A DNA stretch of 64,000 bases from Streptomyces colonosanans. Lineage in GTDB: Bacteria; Actinomycetota; Actinomycetes; Streptomycetales; Streptomycetaceae. Where the stretch lies: contig NZ_MLYP01000039.1 of the NCBI RefSeq assembly GCF_001866645.1, positions 1 to 64,000 on the forward strand, given 5' to 3'. Every line of letters begins with the position of its first letter. The stretch's first letter is position 1. Position numbers and translations under genes: made by a program. Positions 7,728 through 16,609 of this stretch are shown one piece after another. The notes beneath the pieces are model-generated. The model was given only the letters and a program-made list of their open reading frames with translations, was not told the DNA's origin and did no database searches.

Positions 7728-8942
7728 TCACCGTCCCCCTTCTGCCGCGGCGACGCCGCTGTCGGACTCCGTCACGAACGACGCCTGGTAGGCGGCGAAC
7801 TGGGCCCGTTCCTCGTCGACGAGCGCATGCCCGTCCGCGTACACGTTCTCGAAGATGGCGAAGTGGTCCGGGTCCGGCATGGCGCGGACCGCTTCGCGCA
7901 CTCGCCTTCCCAACGCTTCGCTCTCCGCCTCGAGTTCCGCGAAGAATCCCTCGTCCGCGTGGTTCGATGCCTCGAGATACGCGCGCAGCCGTGCGATCGG
8001 GTCCTTCGCCTCCCAGGCGGCCCGCTCGTCGTCGTGGCGGTAGCGGGTGGGGTCGTCGGAGGTCGTGTGCGCGCCCATGCGGTAGGTGAACGCCTCGACC
8101 AGGGTCGGGCCCTCGCCGTTGCGTGCCCGCTCCAGCGCCCACTTGGTGACCGCCAGGCAGGCCAGGACGTCGTTGCCGTCGACGCGCACGCCCGGGAAGC
8201 CGAAGCCCTGCGCACGCTGGTACAGCGGCACGCGGGTCTGCTTCTCGGTGGGCTCGGAGATCGCCCACTGGTTGTTCTGGCAGAAGAACACCACCGGGGC
8301 GTTGTAGACCGCGGCGAAGGTGAACGACTCCGCGACGTCGCCCTGGCTGGAGGCGCCGTCGCCGAAGTAGGCGATCACGGCCGAGTCGGCACCGTCCTTG
8401 GCCACGCCCATCGCGTAGCCGGTGGCGTGCAGCGTCTGCGAGCCGATGACGATCGTGTAGAGGTGGAAGTTGTTGCTGTTCGGGTCCCAGCCACCGTTGT
8501 TCACACCGCGGAACATGCCGAGCAGGTTGGTCGGATCGACCCCGCGGCACCAGGCGACGCCGTGCTCGCGGTAGGTCGGGAAGACGTAGTCGCCGTCGTT
8601 CAGGGCCCGGCCGGAGCCGATCTGGGCGGCCTCCTGGCCGAGCAGCGAGGCCCACAGGCCCAGTTCGCCCTGACGCTGCAGCGAGGTCGCCTCGGCGTCG
8701 AAGCGGCGGGTCAGCACCATGTCCCGGTACAGGCCGCGCAGCTGCTCGGGGGTGATGCCCTCGACGTACGGGTCGTACTCGCGGTTCTTGACCCGCTTAC
8801 CCTCAGGCGTCAGCAGCTGAATGACGTCGGGTTCGCCGCCCTTCTTGGGCGTGGTGCGGGTGGTGCGCTTGGTGCCGGTGGTACTGGCCTTACTTCCGGC
8901 GCTGCGTCGCGGCTTGCGCGCGGCAGTGCTCTCCACGGTCAC
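7728..8942 (-). CDS. bkdA: Branched-chain 2-oxoacid dehydrogenase E1 alpha, operon 1
   Basis: A 404-residue E1 alpha subunit. The ThDP-binding motif is visible as G-D-G-A-S-S-Q-G-D-V and ...N-N-Q-W-A-I-S. An active-site loop G-A-H-T-T-S-D-D-P-T-R-Y, which carries regulatory serines in mitochondrial E1, is also present. The first 50 residues are a Lys/Thr/Arg-rich extension of low complexity, unlike operon 2. I chose the GTG at 8942 because GGAGGAG lies six bases upstream. Translating further upstream gives an implausible extension that reads through the promoter region. It is first gene of the bkdA-bkdB-bkdC operon. Confidence 0.93.
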   Translation of the reverse strand: MTVESTAARKPRRSAGSKASTTGTKRTTRTTPKKGGEPDVIQLLTPEGKRVKNREYDPYVEGITPEQLRGLYRDMVLTRRFDAEATSLQRQGELGLWASLLGQEAAQIGSGRALNDGDYVFPTYREHGVAWCRGVDPTNLLGMFRGVNNGGWDPNSNNFHLYTIVIGSQTLHATGYAMGVAKDGADSAVIAYFGDGASSQGDVAESFTFAAVYNAPVVFFCQNNQWAISEPTEKQTRVPLYQRAQGFGFPGVRVDGNDVLACLAVTKWALERARNGEGPTLVEAFTYRMGAHTTSDDPTRYRHDDERAAWEAKDPIARLRAYLEASNHADEGFFAELEAESEALGRRVREAVRAMPDPDHFAIFENVYADGHALVDEERAQFAAYQASFVTESDSGVAAAEGGR

Positions 8943-9633
8943 GTGTGCTCCTCCGTCGGTCCGGCCCCCGGGTTCGCCGGGTGCCTGGGGTCCCCCATGC
9001 CCGTTCCGGGCCTGGGAGAGCGGCTCGCCTGCGGCGCACGGACGCACAGGGTGGGTGCGGCCCATGGGGAGCAGGCGTGACAGGTGCCCCGGCGAGCGTC
9101 CTGCGGTAGGCACGTTACCCAGTGCTCCACATTTCTGTGAAACCCCTCCTGAGCTGGGATTTTGCTTGGATTTCCAAGTAAAACCGCGCAACCCGGGAAC
9201 AGGTGCTGGTCACAGCCTTGCAGGCAGCCGGGACAACGGCACGTTATCCCGCTCACCTGGAGCACGGGAAGACATCATCCAGGGCCGTTCTGACGGCAGG
9301 CCGTGTCGCTCACATCATGCGCAAAGAAGAAGAAATCACCGCATACGGCACTGGTCGCTCGTCGGCGACCGCGAGACCGCCAAGGCGTACGGTGCTCATG
9401 TGCCACGTTCGGTGACGACGCCCAGCTCGGACGGGCGCGGGCATCGACGGCCACGCGTACGCCTTGCCCCACGGATCGACGGACGGCACCGGCCCGGCGG
9501 CCGGCTCACGACCGTGCAGTGCGCGCGGCCGAGGGGGCGCTCCAGAGCCTTCCAGGCCTCCGGAATCGCCCCGTGAACGGCACACACACGCGCGCGTGGA
9601 GGCCGTTTCCGAACAGAGGGTGGCGCCGGCCCG
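8943..9633. other. Gene-poor stretch with bkd operon 1 leader
   Basis: About 690 bp lie between the bkd operon 1 start and the 3' end of a kinase gene. It holds a degenerate copy of the palindromic repeat family (about 8984-9021) and an AT-rich operator-like inverted repeat at 9161-9182. A 32-codon reading frame at 9318-9416 has unusually AT-rich early codons but no ribosome site. I found no convincing gene. Confidence 0.6.
9161..9182. promoter_or_regulatory. AT-rich inverted repeat upstream of bkd operon 1
   Basis: TTTGCTTGGA-TT-TCCAAGTAAA is an inverted repeat with one mismatched pair, set in the most AT-rich patch of the region about 220 bases before bkdA. Its form suits a dimeric regulator such as an Lrp/AsnC or LacI-type protein. 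No equivalent sequence is seen in front of bkd operon 2. Regulator identity is unknown. Confidence 0.5.
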
Positions 9634-11211
9634 TCAGGGCCCCGTCGAACCGCCCGCGCTGTCCCCGGCCCCGTCCGTCGCCGTCGGATCCGGGGCACCG
9701 CCGCCCGTGGGCTGCGTGTCCGTCGGCTCGTCCGTGGGCGTCGGCTGCTCCGTGGCCTGGTCGGTCGGCTGCTCCTGTGTCGCCGACGACTGGGCCGGCG
9801 GCGGCTGCTGCTGCTGGGTGTGGCGCTGCGTCGGCCTGTACGTGGGCCGGTAGTCCGAGTTGCCGCCCGTGTCCGAGTTGTCGTCCGTGGACGTGCCGGT
9901 GGTCGCCTCCTGCGTCGGCGTCTCGCTGGGCTGCTTGTCCTCCGGGGACGTCGTGACGCTCGGCGACTGCGTCGTAGTGGGGTGGCCGCCGTCCCCGCCG
10001 GTGTTGTTGATCGCCAGCGCGACGCCGCCGGCGATGGCGATGACCGCGAGGACCGCGAGGATCCACAGCTTGCCCCGGCCACTGCCCTTGTTGCCGTGCC
10101 CCTCGAAGCCGCCGTCGTCCCCGTGGCCGTAGCTCGAGGGCAGGATCGGCTGCGGGATCTGCGTGGTGCCGGTCTCGCGGGGGTGCTGCATAGCCGTCGT
10201 ACTGGCGAAGCCCGCCGCCGGGGTGTGCCGGCCGTCGTGCGTCTCCACCGGGCCGGTGTTCCAGGTGCCCGTGTGGCTGCCCTGGTCGTACAGCATCTGC
10301 AGGCCGTACTGGACCATCCCGCGCATTTCCTCGGCGGTCTGGAACCGGTCGTCCGGGTCCTTCGCCAGCGAGCGCATGACGAGCCCGTCCAGCTCCGGCG
10401 GCGGTCCGTCCGAGACCTGCGACGGCGGCACCGGGGTGTCCTGGACGTGCTGGTAGACCACGGACAGCGGGGTCTCGCCGACGAACGGGGGCCGCAGCGC
10501 GAGCAGTTCGTAGAGCAGGCAGCCCGTCGCGTACAGGTCGGAGCGGTAGTCGACGGCCTTGCCGAGGGCCTGCTCCGGGGAGAGGTACTGCGGTGTGCCC
10601 ATGACCATGCCGGTCTGCGTCATCGTCGTGGACGCCCCGTGCAGGGCGCGGGCGATGCCGAAGTCCATGACCTTCACGGCGCCGTTGTCGGTGATGATGA
10701 CGTTCGCCGGCTTGATGTCGCGGTGCACGATGCCGTGCTGGTGCGAGTACGCGAGTGCTTCCAGAACGCCCGAGGTGATCATCAGGGCCTGTTCGGGGCC
10801 GGGCGCCTCGGCGTTGAGCAGCAGCTCGCGGATCGTGCGTCCCTCGACCAGCTCCATCACGATGTACGGCACCGACTGACCGCCCACGTGGTCCTCGCCG
10901 GAGTCGTACACGGCCACGATCGCATGGTGGTTGAGCCCGGCCACAGACTGGGCCTCGCGCGTGAAGCGGGCCTTGGAGGTCGGGTCCTCGGCGAGGTCGG
11001 AGCGGAGCAGCTTGACCGCGACAGTCCGGCCGAGGCGTACGTCCTCGGCCGCGAACACCTCGGCCATACCGCCTCGGCCGAGCCGGCGGGTCAGCCGGTA
11101 CCGGCCGTCTCCGACCAGTCCGCTATTGCCCCAACTCTCCGGCGCGTCCGACATCCCGCCGCCAGACGCCTCGGGGTCGGACGGGCCCTGGGCGCGCTGC
11201 GTCTGTGCCAT
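9634..11211 (-). CDS. Membrane Ser/Thr protein kinase (PknB-like) with Thr/Pro/Gln-rich outer tail
   Basis: A 525-residue Hanks-type kinase. The kinase domain covers about residues 37-300: glycine loop G-R-G-G-M-A, Lys67 in A-V-K, catalytic Asp165 in H-R-D-I-K-P-A-N, and D-F-G at 183-185. The activation loop is Thr-rich (S-T-T-M-T-Q-T-G). A juxtamembrane linker leads to one membrane helix at about 381-401. The outer 120 residues are low-complexity Thr, Pro, Gln and Asp with no PASTA repeat, so it is probably a wall-spanning stalk. The ATG at 11211 has GAGGA five bases upstream. It is divergent from a second kinase, and the pair matches SCO3820/SCO3821 in position. Confidence 0.92.
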   Translation of the reverse strand: MAQTQRAQGPSDPEASGGGMSDAPESWGNSGLVGDGRYRLTRRLGRGGMAEVFAAEDVRLGRTVAVKLLRSDLAEDPTSKARFTREAQSVAGLNHHAIVAVYDSGEDHVGGQSVPYIVMELVEGRTIRELLLNAEAPGPEQALMITSGVLEALAYSHQHGIVHRDIKPANVIITDNGAVKVMDFGIARALHGASTTMTQTGMVMGTPQYLSPEQALGKAVDYRSDLYATGCLLYELLALRPPFVGETPLSVVYQHVQDTPVPPSQVSDGPPPELDGLVMRSLAKDPDDRFQTAEEMRGMVQYGLQMLYDQGSHTGTWNTGPVETHDGRHTPAAGFASTTAMQHPRETGTTQIPQPILPSSYGHGDDGGFEGHGNKGSGRGKLWILAVLAVIAIAGGVALAINNTGGDGGHPTTTQSPSVTTSPEDKQPSETPTQEATTGTSTDDNSDTGGNSDYRPTYRPTQRHTQQQQPPPAQSSATQEQPTDQATEQPTPTDEPTDTQPTGGGAPDPTATDGAGDSAGGSTGP

Positions 11212-11589
11212 CAGTCCTCGCCGTCGTTTCTACCCGCGGTCCGCGCGGTGGTTGTCACGGTCTCCGACGGGTCACGCTACAGGCTTCGCGCAAGGCGCCG
11301 GTCCGAGATGGAATCGTGAGGGAGCGGTCATCCAATCCCTCCGCGGGATCCGCACGCAAATCCCGTGTACCGGCCGTACGTCCCCTGTAACGCTTCCGCG
11401 ACGCTTCTTTCGCGTACGGTCACGGAACGGGCACCGAGCTTGACGTCTCACCACCCTGGGGCAGACTTGGCCGAGAATGGGCCAGTCGATCACGGAACAA
11501 TCGCTGTCGATCGTCGAAGACATGACACCGATCACGGACCGCGGGAGCACAGCCAGTTGCTGCCGCCGCGCCGATGGGGGACGCAGAAC
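11212..11589. other. Divergent promoter region of two kinases
   Basis: This 378-bp stretch separates two divergently transcribed kinase genes and must hold both promoters. I see no further gene. A reading frame in phase with the right-hand kinase extends back to 11365, but its composition is not coding-like and the start at 11590 has a good ribosome site. Confidence 0.6.
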
Positions 11590-13218
11590 ATGAGCCAGGA
11601 CGGCGCACAGGGCCGGTACGGGGGGCGCTCGTTCGCCGGCGGCCGCTACCAGCTGCGCGACTTGCTCGGCGAGGGCGGCATGGCCTCGGTGCACCTGGCG
11701 TACGACACGGTGCTCGACCGCCAGGTCGCGATCAAGACGCTGCACACCGAACTGGGCCGCGAACAGGCCTTCCGCGAGCGGTTCCGGCGCGAGGCCCAGT
11801 CCGTGGCGAAACTCACGCACACGAACATCGTCTCGGTGTTCGACACCGGTGAGGACGAGTTCGACGGGCTGACGACCCCGTACATCGTCATGGAGTACAT
11901 CGAGGGCAAGCCGCTCGGCTCGGTCCTCGACGTGGACATCCGCCAGTACGGTGCGATGCCGGCCGACAAAGCGCTGAAGATCACCGCGGATGTGCTGGCA
12001 GCCCTGGAGATCAGCCACGAAATGGGTCTGGTCCACCGGGACATCAAGCCGGGCAACGTGATGATGACGAAGCGGAACGTCGTCAAGGTGATGGACTTCG
12101 GCATCGCCCGCGCCATGCAGTCCGGCGTCACGTCGATGACCCAGACGGGCATGGTGGTCGGCACCCCGCAGTACCTGTCGCCGGAGCAGGCGCTCGGCCG
12201 GGGCGTGGACGCACGGAGCGACCTGTACTCGGTCGGCATCATGCTCTTCCAACTGGTCACCGGGCGGCTTCCGTTCGAGGCGGACTCGCCGCTCGCGATC
12301 GCGTACGCGCATGTGCAGGAGGAGCCGGTGGCTCCTTCGTCGGTCAACCGCTCGCTGCCGCCCGCGGTGGACGCGCTGGTCGCCCGCGCGCTGAAGAAGA
12401 ACCCGAACGAACGCTTCCCGAACGCCGAGGCCATGCGCGACGAGTGCCTGCGCGTGGCCGCGTCCCTCACGGCCGCGGCGCCGAGCATCGTGCCGGGCGC
12501 GCAGACGTCGAGCGGCGCGGGCGTGAGCTCGGCGGTCTTCCCGCCGGTCGACCAGTCGGCGCCGGGTCCGACGGGCCCCGTGCAGACGCCGTACCAACCC
12601 GGCCCCTACGGCAGCCCCACTCCGGCCCCGTCGGCCGCGTACGGCTATCCGCAGCAGGGCGGCTACCAGCCGCCGCCGCAGACCGCCGCGTACGCGCCCC
12701 AGCAGTACGCGTCGACCCCGCCGCCCTACGCCGTCACGCCACAGTCCTCGGCGCCGGTCACAGGTCCCTCGGGCGGGCGGAAGAAGAACCGGGCCGTGAT
12801 CATCGGCTCGATCGTGGTCGCCCTGGTGGCGATAGGCGGCGTGATCACGGCGCTGACACTGCCCGACCGCGGCAAAGACGCCGGGGGCGGCAGCAGCGCG
12901 AGCCCGTCCCCGACGGTGGTCGCCGGTCACCGGGGCCCGGACACGACGAAGACGATCGAGACGACCAAGTGCACCGAGCCGGACAAGTCGTACAACGACC
13001 CGGAGCAGGTGAAGATGCCGGACTTCCACTTCAAGAACTGGGGCTCGGTTCTTTCCTGCCTCCAGGCTTCTGGGTGGAGGTACAAAAAGATCTACGTGAA
13101 CGAGAACACGTTCGGCCAGGATACGGTGATGAACCAGTCCCCCCTGGCCGGTACGGATTTCGACCCGAAGAACCCACCTGAGATGCAGATCACCATCTCC
13201 ACCGGGGACCCTTCGTAA
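11590..13218 (+). CDS. Membrane Ser/Thr protein kinase with C-terminal PASTA-like domain
   Basis: A 542-residue Hanks-type kinase. The kinase domain spans about residues 18-290, with G-E-G-G-M-A, Lys49 (A-I-K), catalytic Asp151 (H-R-D-I-K-P-G-N) and D-F-G at 169-171. The activation loop is S-M-T-Q-T-G. A Pro/Tyr/Gln-rich linker (about 320-395) precedes one membrane helix near 401-423. The extracellular part ends in a single PASTA-like module (D-F-H-F-K-N-W-G-S-V-L-S-C...I-T-I-S-T-G), a fold that in PknB relatives senses wall fragments. The ATG at 11590 is preceded by GGGGGA at eight bases. Substrate proteins are unknown. Confidence 0.92.
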   Translation: MSQDGAQGRYGGRSFAGGRYQLRDLLGEGGMASVHLAYDTVLDRQVAIKTLHTELGREQAFRERFRREAQSVAKLTHTNIVSVFDTGEDEFDGLTTPYIVMEYIEGKPLGSVLDVDIRQYGAMPADKALKITADVLAALEISHEMGLVHRDIKPGNVMMTKRNVVKVMDFGIARAMQSGVTSMTQTGMVVGTPQYLSPEQALGRGVDARSDLYSVGIMLFQLVTGRLPFEADSPLAIAYAHVQEEPVAPSSVNRSLPPAVDALVARALKKNPNERFPNAEAMRDECLRVAASLTAAAPSIVPGAQTSSGAGVSSAVFPPVDQSAPGPTGPVQTPYQPGPYGSPTPAPSAAYGYPQQGGYQPPPQTAAYAPQQYASTPPPYAVTPQSSAPVTGPSGGRKKNRAVIIGSIVVALVAIGGVITALTLPDRGKDAGGGSSASPSPTVVAGHRGPDTTKTIETTKCTEPDKSYNDPEQVKMPDFHFKNWGSVLSCLQASGWRYKKIYVNENTFGQDTVMNQSPLAGTDFDPKNPPEMQITISTGDPS

Positions 13219-13270
13219 GCCGAGCGACGGTGCACCGAGCAACAGCCTGAGCCCCGCCGCCACTTCGTGA

Positions 13271-13538
13271 TCAGCAGTACGGGTTCGACTCGGGGAACGT
13301 AGTGCAGCCGTCGATGTACGTGCTTCCCTTGAACCTCGCGGCCTCGATCTTCAAGCCCGTGATCCCGTTCAGATCCCTGGCCGAAGTCTTCCGGGTGGCA
13401 GACCCGCCGGCAGACGTGCCGGTCGAGGTGCAGTGGTGCCACTGCCACTTGAGACGAAGCTGAGGCCGGCGAGGCGACGAGCGGCATCGAAAGGCACGCC
13501 ATCGCTGCACCCGCTTCTTTTGTGGCGCGCGTCACCAT
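13271..13538 (-). pseudogene. Frameshifted small secreted peptide gene
   Basis: The 5' part (ATG at 13538) encodes a good signal peptide, with basic residues, A-A-M-A-C-L-S-M-P-L-V-A and a P-A-S-A-S-S cleavage region. It then runs into a poor reading frame. In the +1 frame, from about 13450 to the stop at 13271, the code becomes coherent: K-W-Q-W-H-H-C-T-S-T-G-T-S-A, ending in S-T-Y-I-D-G-C-T-T-F-P-E-S-N-P-Y-C. The mature peptide would have three cysteines. One extra base near 13440-13455 explains both halves. It could be a real mutation or a sequencing error. I do not recognise the family. No clear ribosome site was seen. Confidence 0.55.
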
Positions 13539-13619
13539 CGGTCGAGGGTGTCTGACGCGACGGGCCTGCGCCACGCGTGCTGTGGCGCAGGCCCTCATCT
13601 GTTCCGCGTATGAAAGCCC

Positions 13620-14183
13620 CTACAGGTACGGCCCGCCCGAGCGGCCGCCCGTGCGGTGGTCCTCTTCGCCGTCGAGGGAGCCGACGCCCGGCGGGAGGGC
13701 GCGGCGCATCTGCTCCAGCTGGGCCCGCGCGGCCATCTGCTGGGCGAACAGCGTGGTTTGGATCCCGTGGAAGAGGCCCTCCAGCCAGCCCACCAACTGG
13801 GCCTGCGCGATACGCAGTTCCGAGTCGCTCGGAATCACCTCGTCCATGAAGGGCAGCGACAGCCGCTCGAGCTCCTCGACGAGTTCGGGGGCGAGACCGT
13901 CCTCCAGCTCCTTCACCGAGCTGGCGTGGATCTCCTTCAGGCGCTGTCGGCTCGCTTCGTCCAAAGGAGCGGCGCGCACCTCCTCCAGCAGCTGCTTGAT
14001 CATGCTGCCGATACGCATGACCTTCGCGGGCTGCTCCACCTGTTCGGTGACAGGGATCTCGCGGGAGTCATCGTCTGCGGTGCCGCCGAGAGCCATTCCG
14101 TCCTGGCCCACGACCAGGATTTTCCGGGCGTTCTCCGACGACCTTTCGTTCCTCGGCATCTCCATGCCGCCATTCTCTCGCAC
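13620..14183 (-). CDS. bpa: Bacterial proteasome activator (Bpa/PafE, DUF2587)
   Basis: A 187-residue homologue of mycobacterial Bpa (Rv3780). Bpa forms a dodecameric ring that docks on the 20S proteasome and opens its gate without ATP, feeding unfolded or unstable proteins. The core is unmistakable: V-E-Q-P-A-K-V-M-R-I-G-S-M-I-K-Q-L-L-E-E, then E-L-R-I-A-Q-A-Q-L-V-G-W-L-E-G-L-F-H-G-I-Q. The C-terminus G-G-P-Y-L provides the penultimate Tyr needed for proteasome binding. The GTG at 14183 is chosen for TGAGG seven bases upstream; an internal ATG at 14165 is possible. It stands alone here, away from the pup/prc genes. Confidence 0.93.
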   Translation of the reverse strand: MRENGGMEMPRNERSSENARKILVVGQDGMALGGTADDDSREIPVTEQVEQPAKVMRIGSMIKQLLEEVRAAPLDEASRQRLKEIHASSVKELEDGLAPELVEELERLSLPFMDEVIPSDSELRIAQAQLVGWLEGLFHGIQTTLFAQQMAARAQLEQMRRALPPGVGSLDGEEDHRTGGRSGGPYL

Positions 14184-14648
14184 GCGTACGCCTCATCACC
14201 CAGGTGCCCTCGGCGAGGGGTGATACACCCTGAACCACCGCCGTTTTCCCGACCGGCCCGCCCTCCCGCAGATCTCCCGCACGTCTCCCTCAGCCGAAGG
14301 AGGCCCGTCGCACGGCGGACCGGTGCGTTCCATCGGACGGACGTACCGCCCCCGCAGGCCGGCGCACCCCTCACCACTGAGCCCGTGCGACATGCGCACC
14401 AGAGTGTCTCCGGCCGCACGCACGACCCCCGCCCGTGCCGCTCCACCAGCGCCGACCGTCTGCGGCATGGCGAGGGGGCCGTATCCGTGGCGGACGGGGC
14501 GGAAGAGTGCCGCCGGGAAGTTCGCCGGGGAGTTCGCCGCGGCCCTCTCGGGCGCGCGGGCCGTGCGGCCCGGGATGCCGGCCGCCGGGGTCCGTGTGAC
14601 GCTGGTGCCGTTGATCTTGCCGCCCGAGCACGGGAGGGGGTCACCCGC
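14184..14648. other. Intergenic stretch before a Pro/Thr-rich membrane protein
   Basis: A frame from ATG 14392 to TGA 14652 overlaps the next gene by four bases (GTGA) and has coding-like codons in its second half (for example G-K-F-A-G-E-F-A-A-A-L-S). It lacks a ribosome site and matches no family I know. I leave it as an unproven gene. Nothing else is evident. Confidence 0.4.
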
Positions 14649-14738
14649 GTGACTCCATGGCTTCGTACACCGTCGACGTTCCGCATATCCCGCGTGACTC
14701 CATGGCCCGGTACGCCGTCCACGTTGCGTCTGTTCCGC
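14649..14738 (+). repeat. 45-bp tandem duplication at a gene start
   Basis: Two consecutive 45-base units start at 14649 and 14694, each beginning GTGACTCCATGG and ending in a CGC codon. The unit is a multiple of three, so the frame is kept. Either GTG could serve as start, but only the first has a ribosome site. Confidence 0.85.
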
Positions 14739-15518
14739 GTAGCCGTCCTGCCACCGGTCCTCACCACGACAGCCGTCATCGGCGCGTGCGGCATATCCGC
14801 CGCGTACGGGGTGCCTCCCGGCTACGAGATACGTTCGGCGCCCGGCATCCGGCCCGCCACCTATGCGGTTCAGCCCGGGTACGGCGTCCGGGTCCCGCAC
14901 CCGGCCGGCCGGCCGAAGTACGTCATCCGGCCGACGGACACCGCCACGTCCTCCACAGCGCCCGTCACGGCTTCGTCCGTATCGCCATCCGCCGCCCCTT
15001 CCCGGGCCTCCGGGCACATGGTGTCCCCCGCGCCCCTGCGCGCCTCCTCCTCCGGACTCACGACGCCCACCGCCCCCGCGCGGCCCCCGGCATCCTCCTC
15101 CTCCGCCCAGCCCTCGCCCGATCGCTCCCTGGCCGGCAGCCGGGCCGGTGAAGGGCGCAAACGGCCCGGCCGTCCGGAGCCCGAGCCAGAGAGCGAGACG
15201 GAGGGCGAGACGGACGACCCGCCGTACACCGGACAGGCCCCGACACCGCCGTCGGACGAGACAATGACGCCGGAGGACCGCGACACCACGGCCCCCGGCC
15301 TCGGCACCGACGATCCCCGCCCGAACGCCGACGCGTCCGCCGGTGCGTTCGACCCCGTGGAGGACTCCCCCACTCCGCCGAAGGGCTCCGCCACTCCCCA
15401 CCGGCAGAACACCGCCTCGAAACCCACCCTGGAGATCCTGCCTCTCGGGAGCGGCCTGATCCTCGTAGGTCTGGGACTGGGGCTCATACTCCTCGGCCTG
15501 CGGCTGCGACGGGGATAG
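14649..15518 (+). CDS. Pro/Ser/Thr-rich protein with N-terminal hydrophobic segment and C-terminal membrane helix
   Basis: A 289-residue protein I do not recognise. It starts at GTG 14649 with GGAGGGGG eight bases upstream. The N-terminus carries a tandem duplication of 15 residues (V-T-P-W-x-x-T-P-S-T-x-R). A hydrophobic signal-like segment follows (A-V-L-P-P-V-L-T-T-T-A-V-I-G-A-C-G). The middle is disordered and rich in Pro, Ser, Thr and Glu. The last 30 residues form a strong membrane helix (G-L-I-L-V-G-L-G-L-G-L-I-L-L-G) ending in R-L-R-R-G, so the bulk is probably extracellular and anchored at its C-terminus. There is no L-P-x-T-G or L-A-x-T-G sorting motif. Codon use is GC-rich but poor in selective signal. 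Confidence 0.7.
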   Translation: MTPWLRTPSTFRISRVTPWPGTPSTLRLFRVAVLPPVLTTTAVIGACGISAAYGVPPGYEIRSAPGIRPATYAVQPGYGVRVPHPAGRPKYVIRPTDTATSSTAPVTASSVSPSAAPSRASGHMVSPAPLRASSSGLTTPTAPARPPASSSSAQPSPDRSLAGSRAGEGRKRPGRPEPEPESETEGETDDPPYTGQAPTPPSDETMTPEDRDTTAPGLGTDDPRPNADASAGAFDPVEDSPTPPKGSATPHRQNTASKPTLEILPLGSGLILVGLGLGLILLGLRLRRG

Positions 15519-15574
15519 GCGGCGCCACCACGGGAACCGCCCCGCGCAGGCCGGCGGACCGACCGTCGTGCGGC

Positions 15575-16555
15575 TCACGGCGTCAGCAGCAGCACCTTTC
15601 CGATGTGCCCGCTCTCGTCCAGCAGCCGGTGGCCCATGGCCGCTTCACTCATCGGGAGTTCGCGGTCGATGACCGGACGGACGTGCCCGGAGGCCATCAG
15701 CGGCCAGACATGTTCCCGCACCGCCGCCACGATCGCCGCCTTCTCACCGAGCGGCCGCGCCCGCAGCGAGGTCGCGGTGATCGCCGCCTGCTTGCGCAGC
15801 AGCGTGTTGATGTTCAACTCGCCCTTCACACCGCCCTGAAGACCGATGATCGCGAGCCGACCGTTCACCGCAAGCGACTGGACATTGCGGTCCAGGTACT
15901 TCGCGCCCATGTTGTCGAGGATGACGTCCGCGCCCGCCCCGGCCGTGGCCTGCCGGATCTCCTCCACGAAGTCCTGCTCGCGGTAGTTGATCAGCACGTC
16001 CGCGCCCAGTTCCGCGCAGCGCTCCAGCTTCTCCTTGGTGCCCGCCGTGACCGCCACCCTCGCGCCCACCGCCTTGGCCAGCTGGACGGCCATCGTGCCG
16101 ATGCCGCTGGAGCCGCCGTGAACCAGCAGCGTCTCGCCCGGGCGCAGATGGGCGACCATGAACACGTTGGACCAGACCGTGCAGGTCACCTCCGGCAGGG
16201 CGGCCGCCTTCCGCACATCGAGCCCGTCGGGCACGGGCAGCAGCTGCCCGGCCGGGACGGCGACCTTCTCGGCGTATCCGCCGCCCGAGAGCAGCGCGCA
16301 CACCTCGTCGCCGACCGCCCATCCCGAAACACCCGGGCCGAGCGCGGCGATCCGTCCGGAGCACTCGAGTCCGGGGTACGGGGACGCGCCGGGAGGCGGG
16401 CTGTAGAGACCCTGCCGCTGGAGGAGGTCGGCGCGGTTGACCGCACTGGCCACCACGTCGACGAGCACTTCGCCCTCGGCGGGTACGGGATCGGGGACCT
16501 CGGCCCACACCAGCGCCTCGGGCCCACCGGGTTCAGGAATCGTGATCGCGTACAT
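15575..16555 (-). CDS. NAD(P)H quinone oxidoreductase (zinc-independent MDR family)
   Basis: A 326-residue medium-chain reductase of the quinone oxidoreductase/PIG3 type. It has an N-terminal GroES-like domain (E-V-L-V-D-V-V-A-S-A-V-N-R-A-D) and a Rossmann domain with the nucleotide motif G-G-S-S-G-I-G-T-M-A-V-Q. The P-G-L-E-C-S-G motif is typical. Cysteine and histidine zinc ligands are absent, as in this subgroup. It probably reduces quinones or enones with NADPH in the cytosol. The ATG at 16555 matches the usual family start; GAGGAG lies about 13 bases upstream, further than ideal. GTG 16576 is the alternative and has no site. Confidence 0.9.
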   Translation of the reverse strand: MYAITIPEPGGPEALVWAEVPDPVPAEGEVLVDVVASAVNRADLLQRQGLYSPPPGASPYPGLECSGRIAALGPGVSGWAVGDEVCALLSGGGYAEKVAVPAGQLLPVPDGLDVRKAAALPEVTCTVWSNVFMVAHLRPGETLLVHGGSSGIGTMAVQLAKAVGARVAVTAGTKEKLERCAELGADVLINYREQDFVEEIRQATAGAGADVILDNMGAKYLDRNVQSLAVNGRLAIIGLQGGVKGELNINTLLRKQAAITATSLRARPLGEKAAIVAAVREHVWPLMASGHVRPVIDRELPMSEAAMGHRLLDESGHIGKVLLLTP

Positions 16556-16609
16556 GAGGGGGACGCTACTCCTCACAGCGGGCGCTCAGGACGCCGCGCG
16601 GGGCGCGCC

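Noticed and set aside
9318..9416. 32-codon frame starting M-R-K-E-E-E-I-T-A-Y
   Set aside because: It lacks a ribosome site, and the later residues look random. I considered a remnant of the response regulator present near here in S. coelicolor, but found no matching residues.
14392..14652. Possible gene overlapping the Pro/Thr-rich protein by four bases
   Set aside because: The overlap is suggestive, but no ribosome site is present and no family is recognised. I kept it only as a remark on the intergenic entry.
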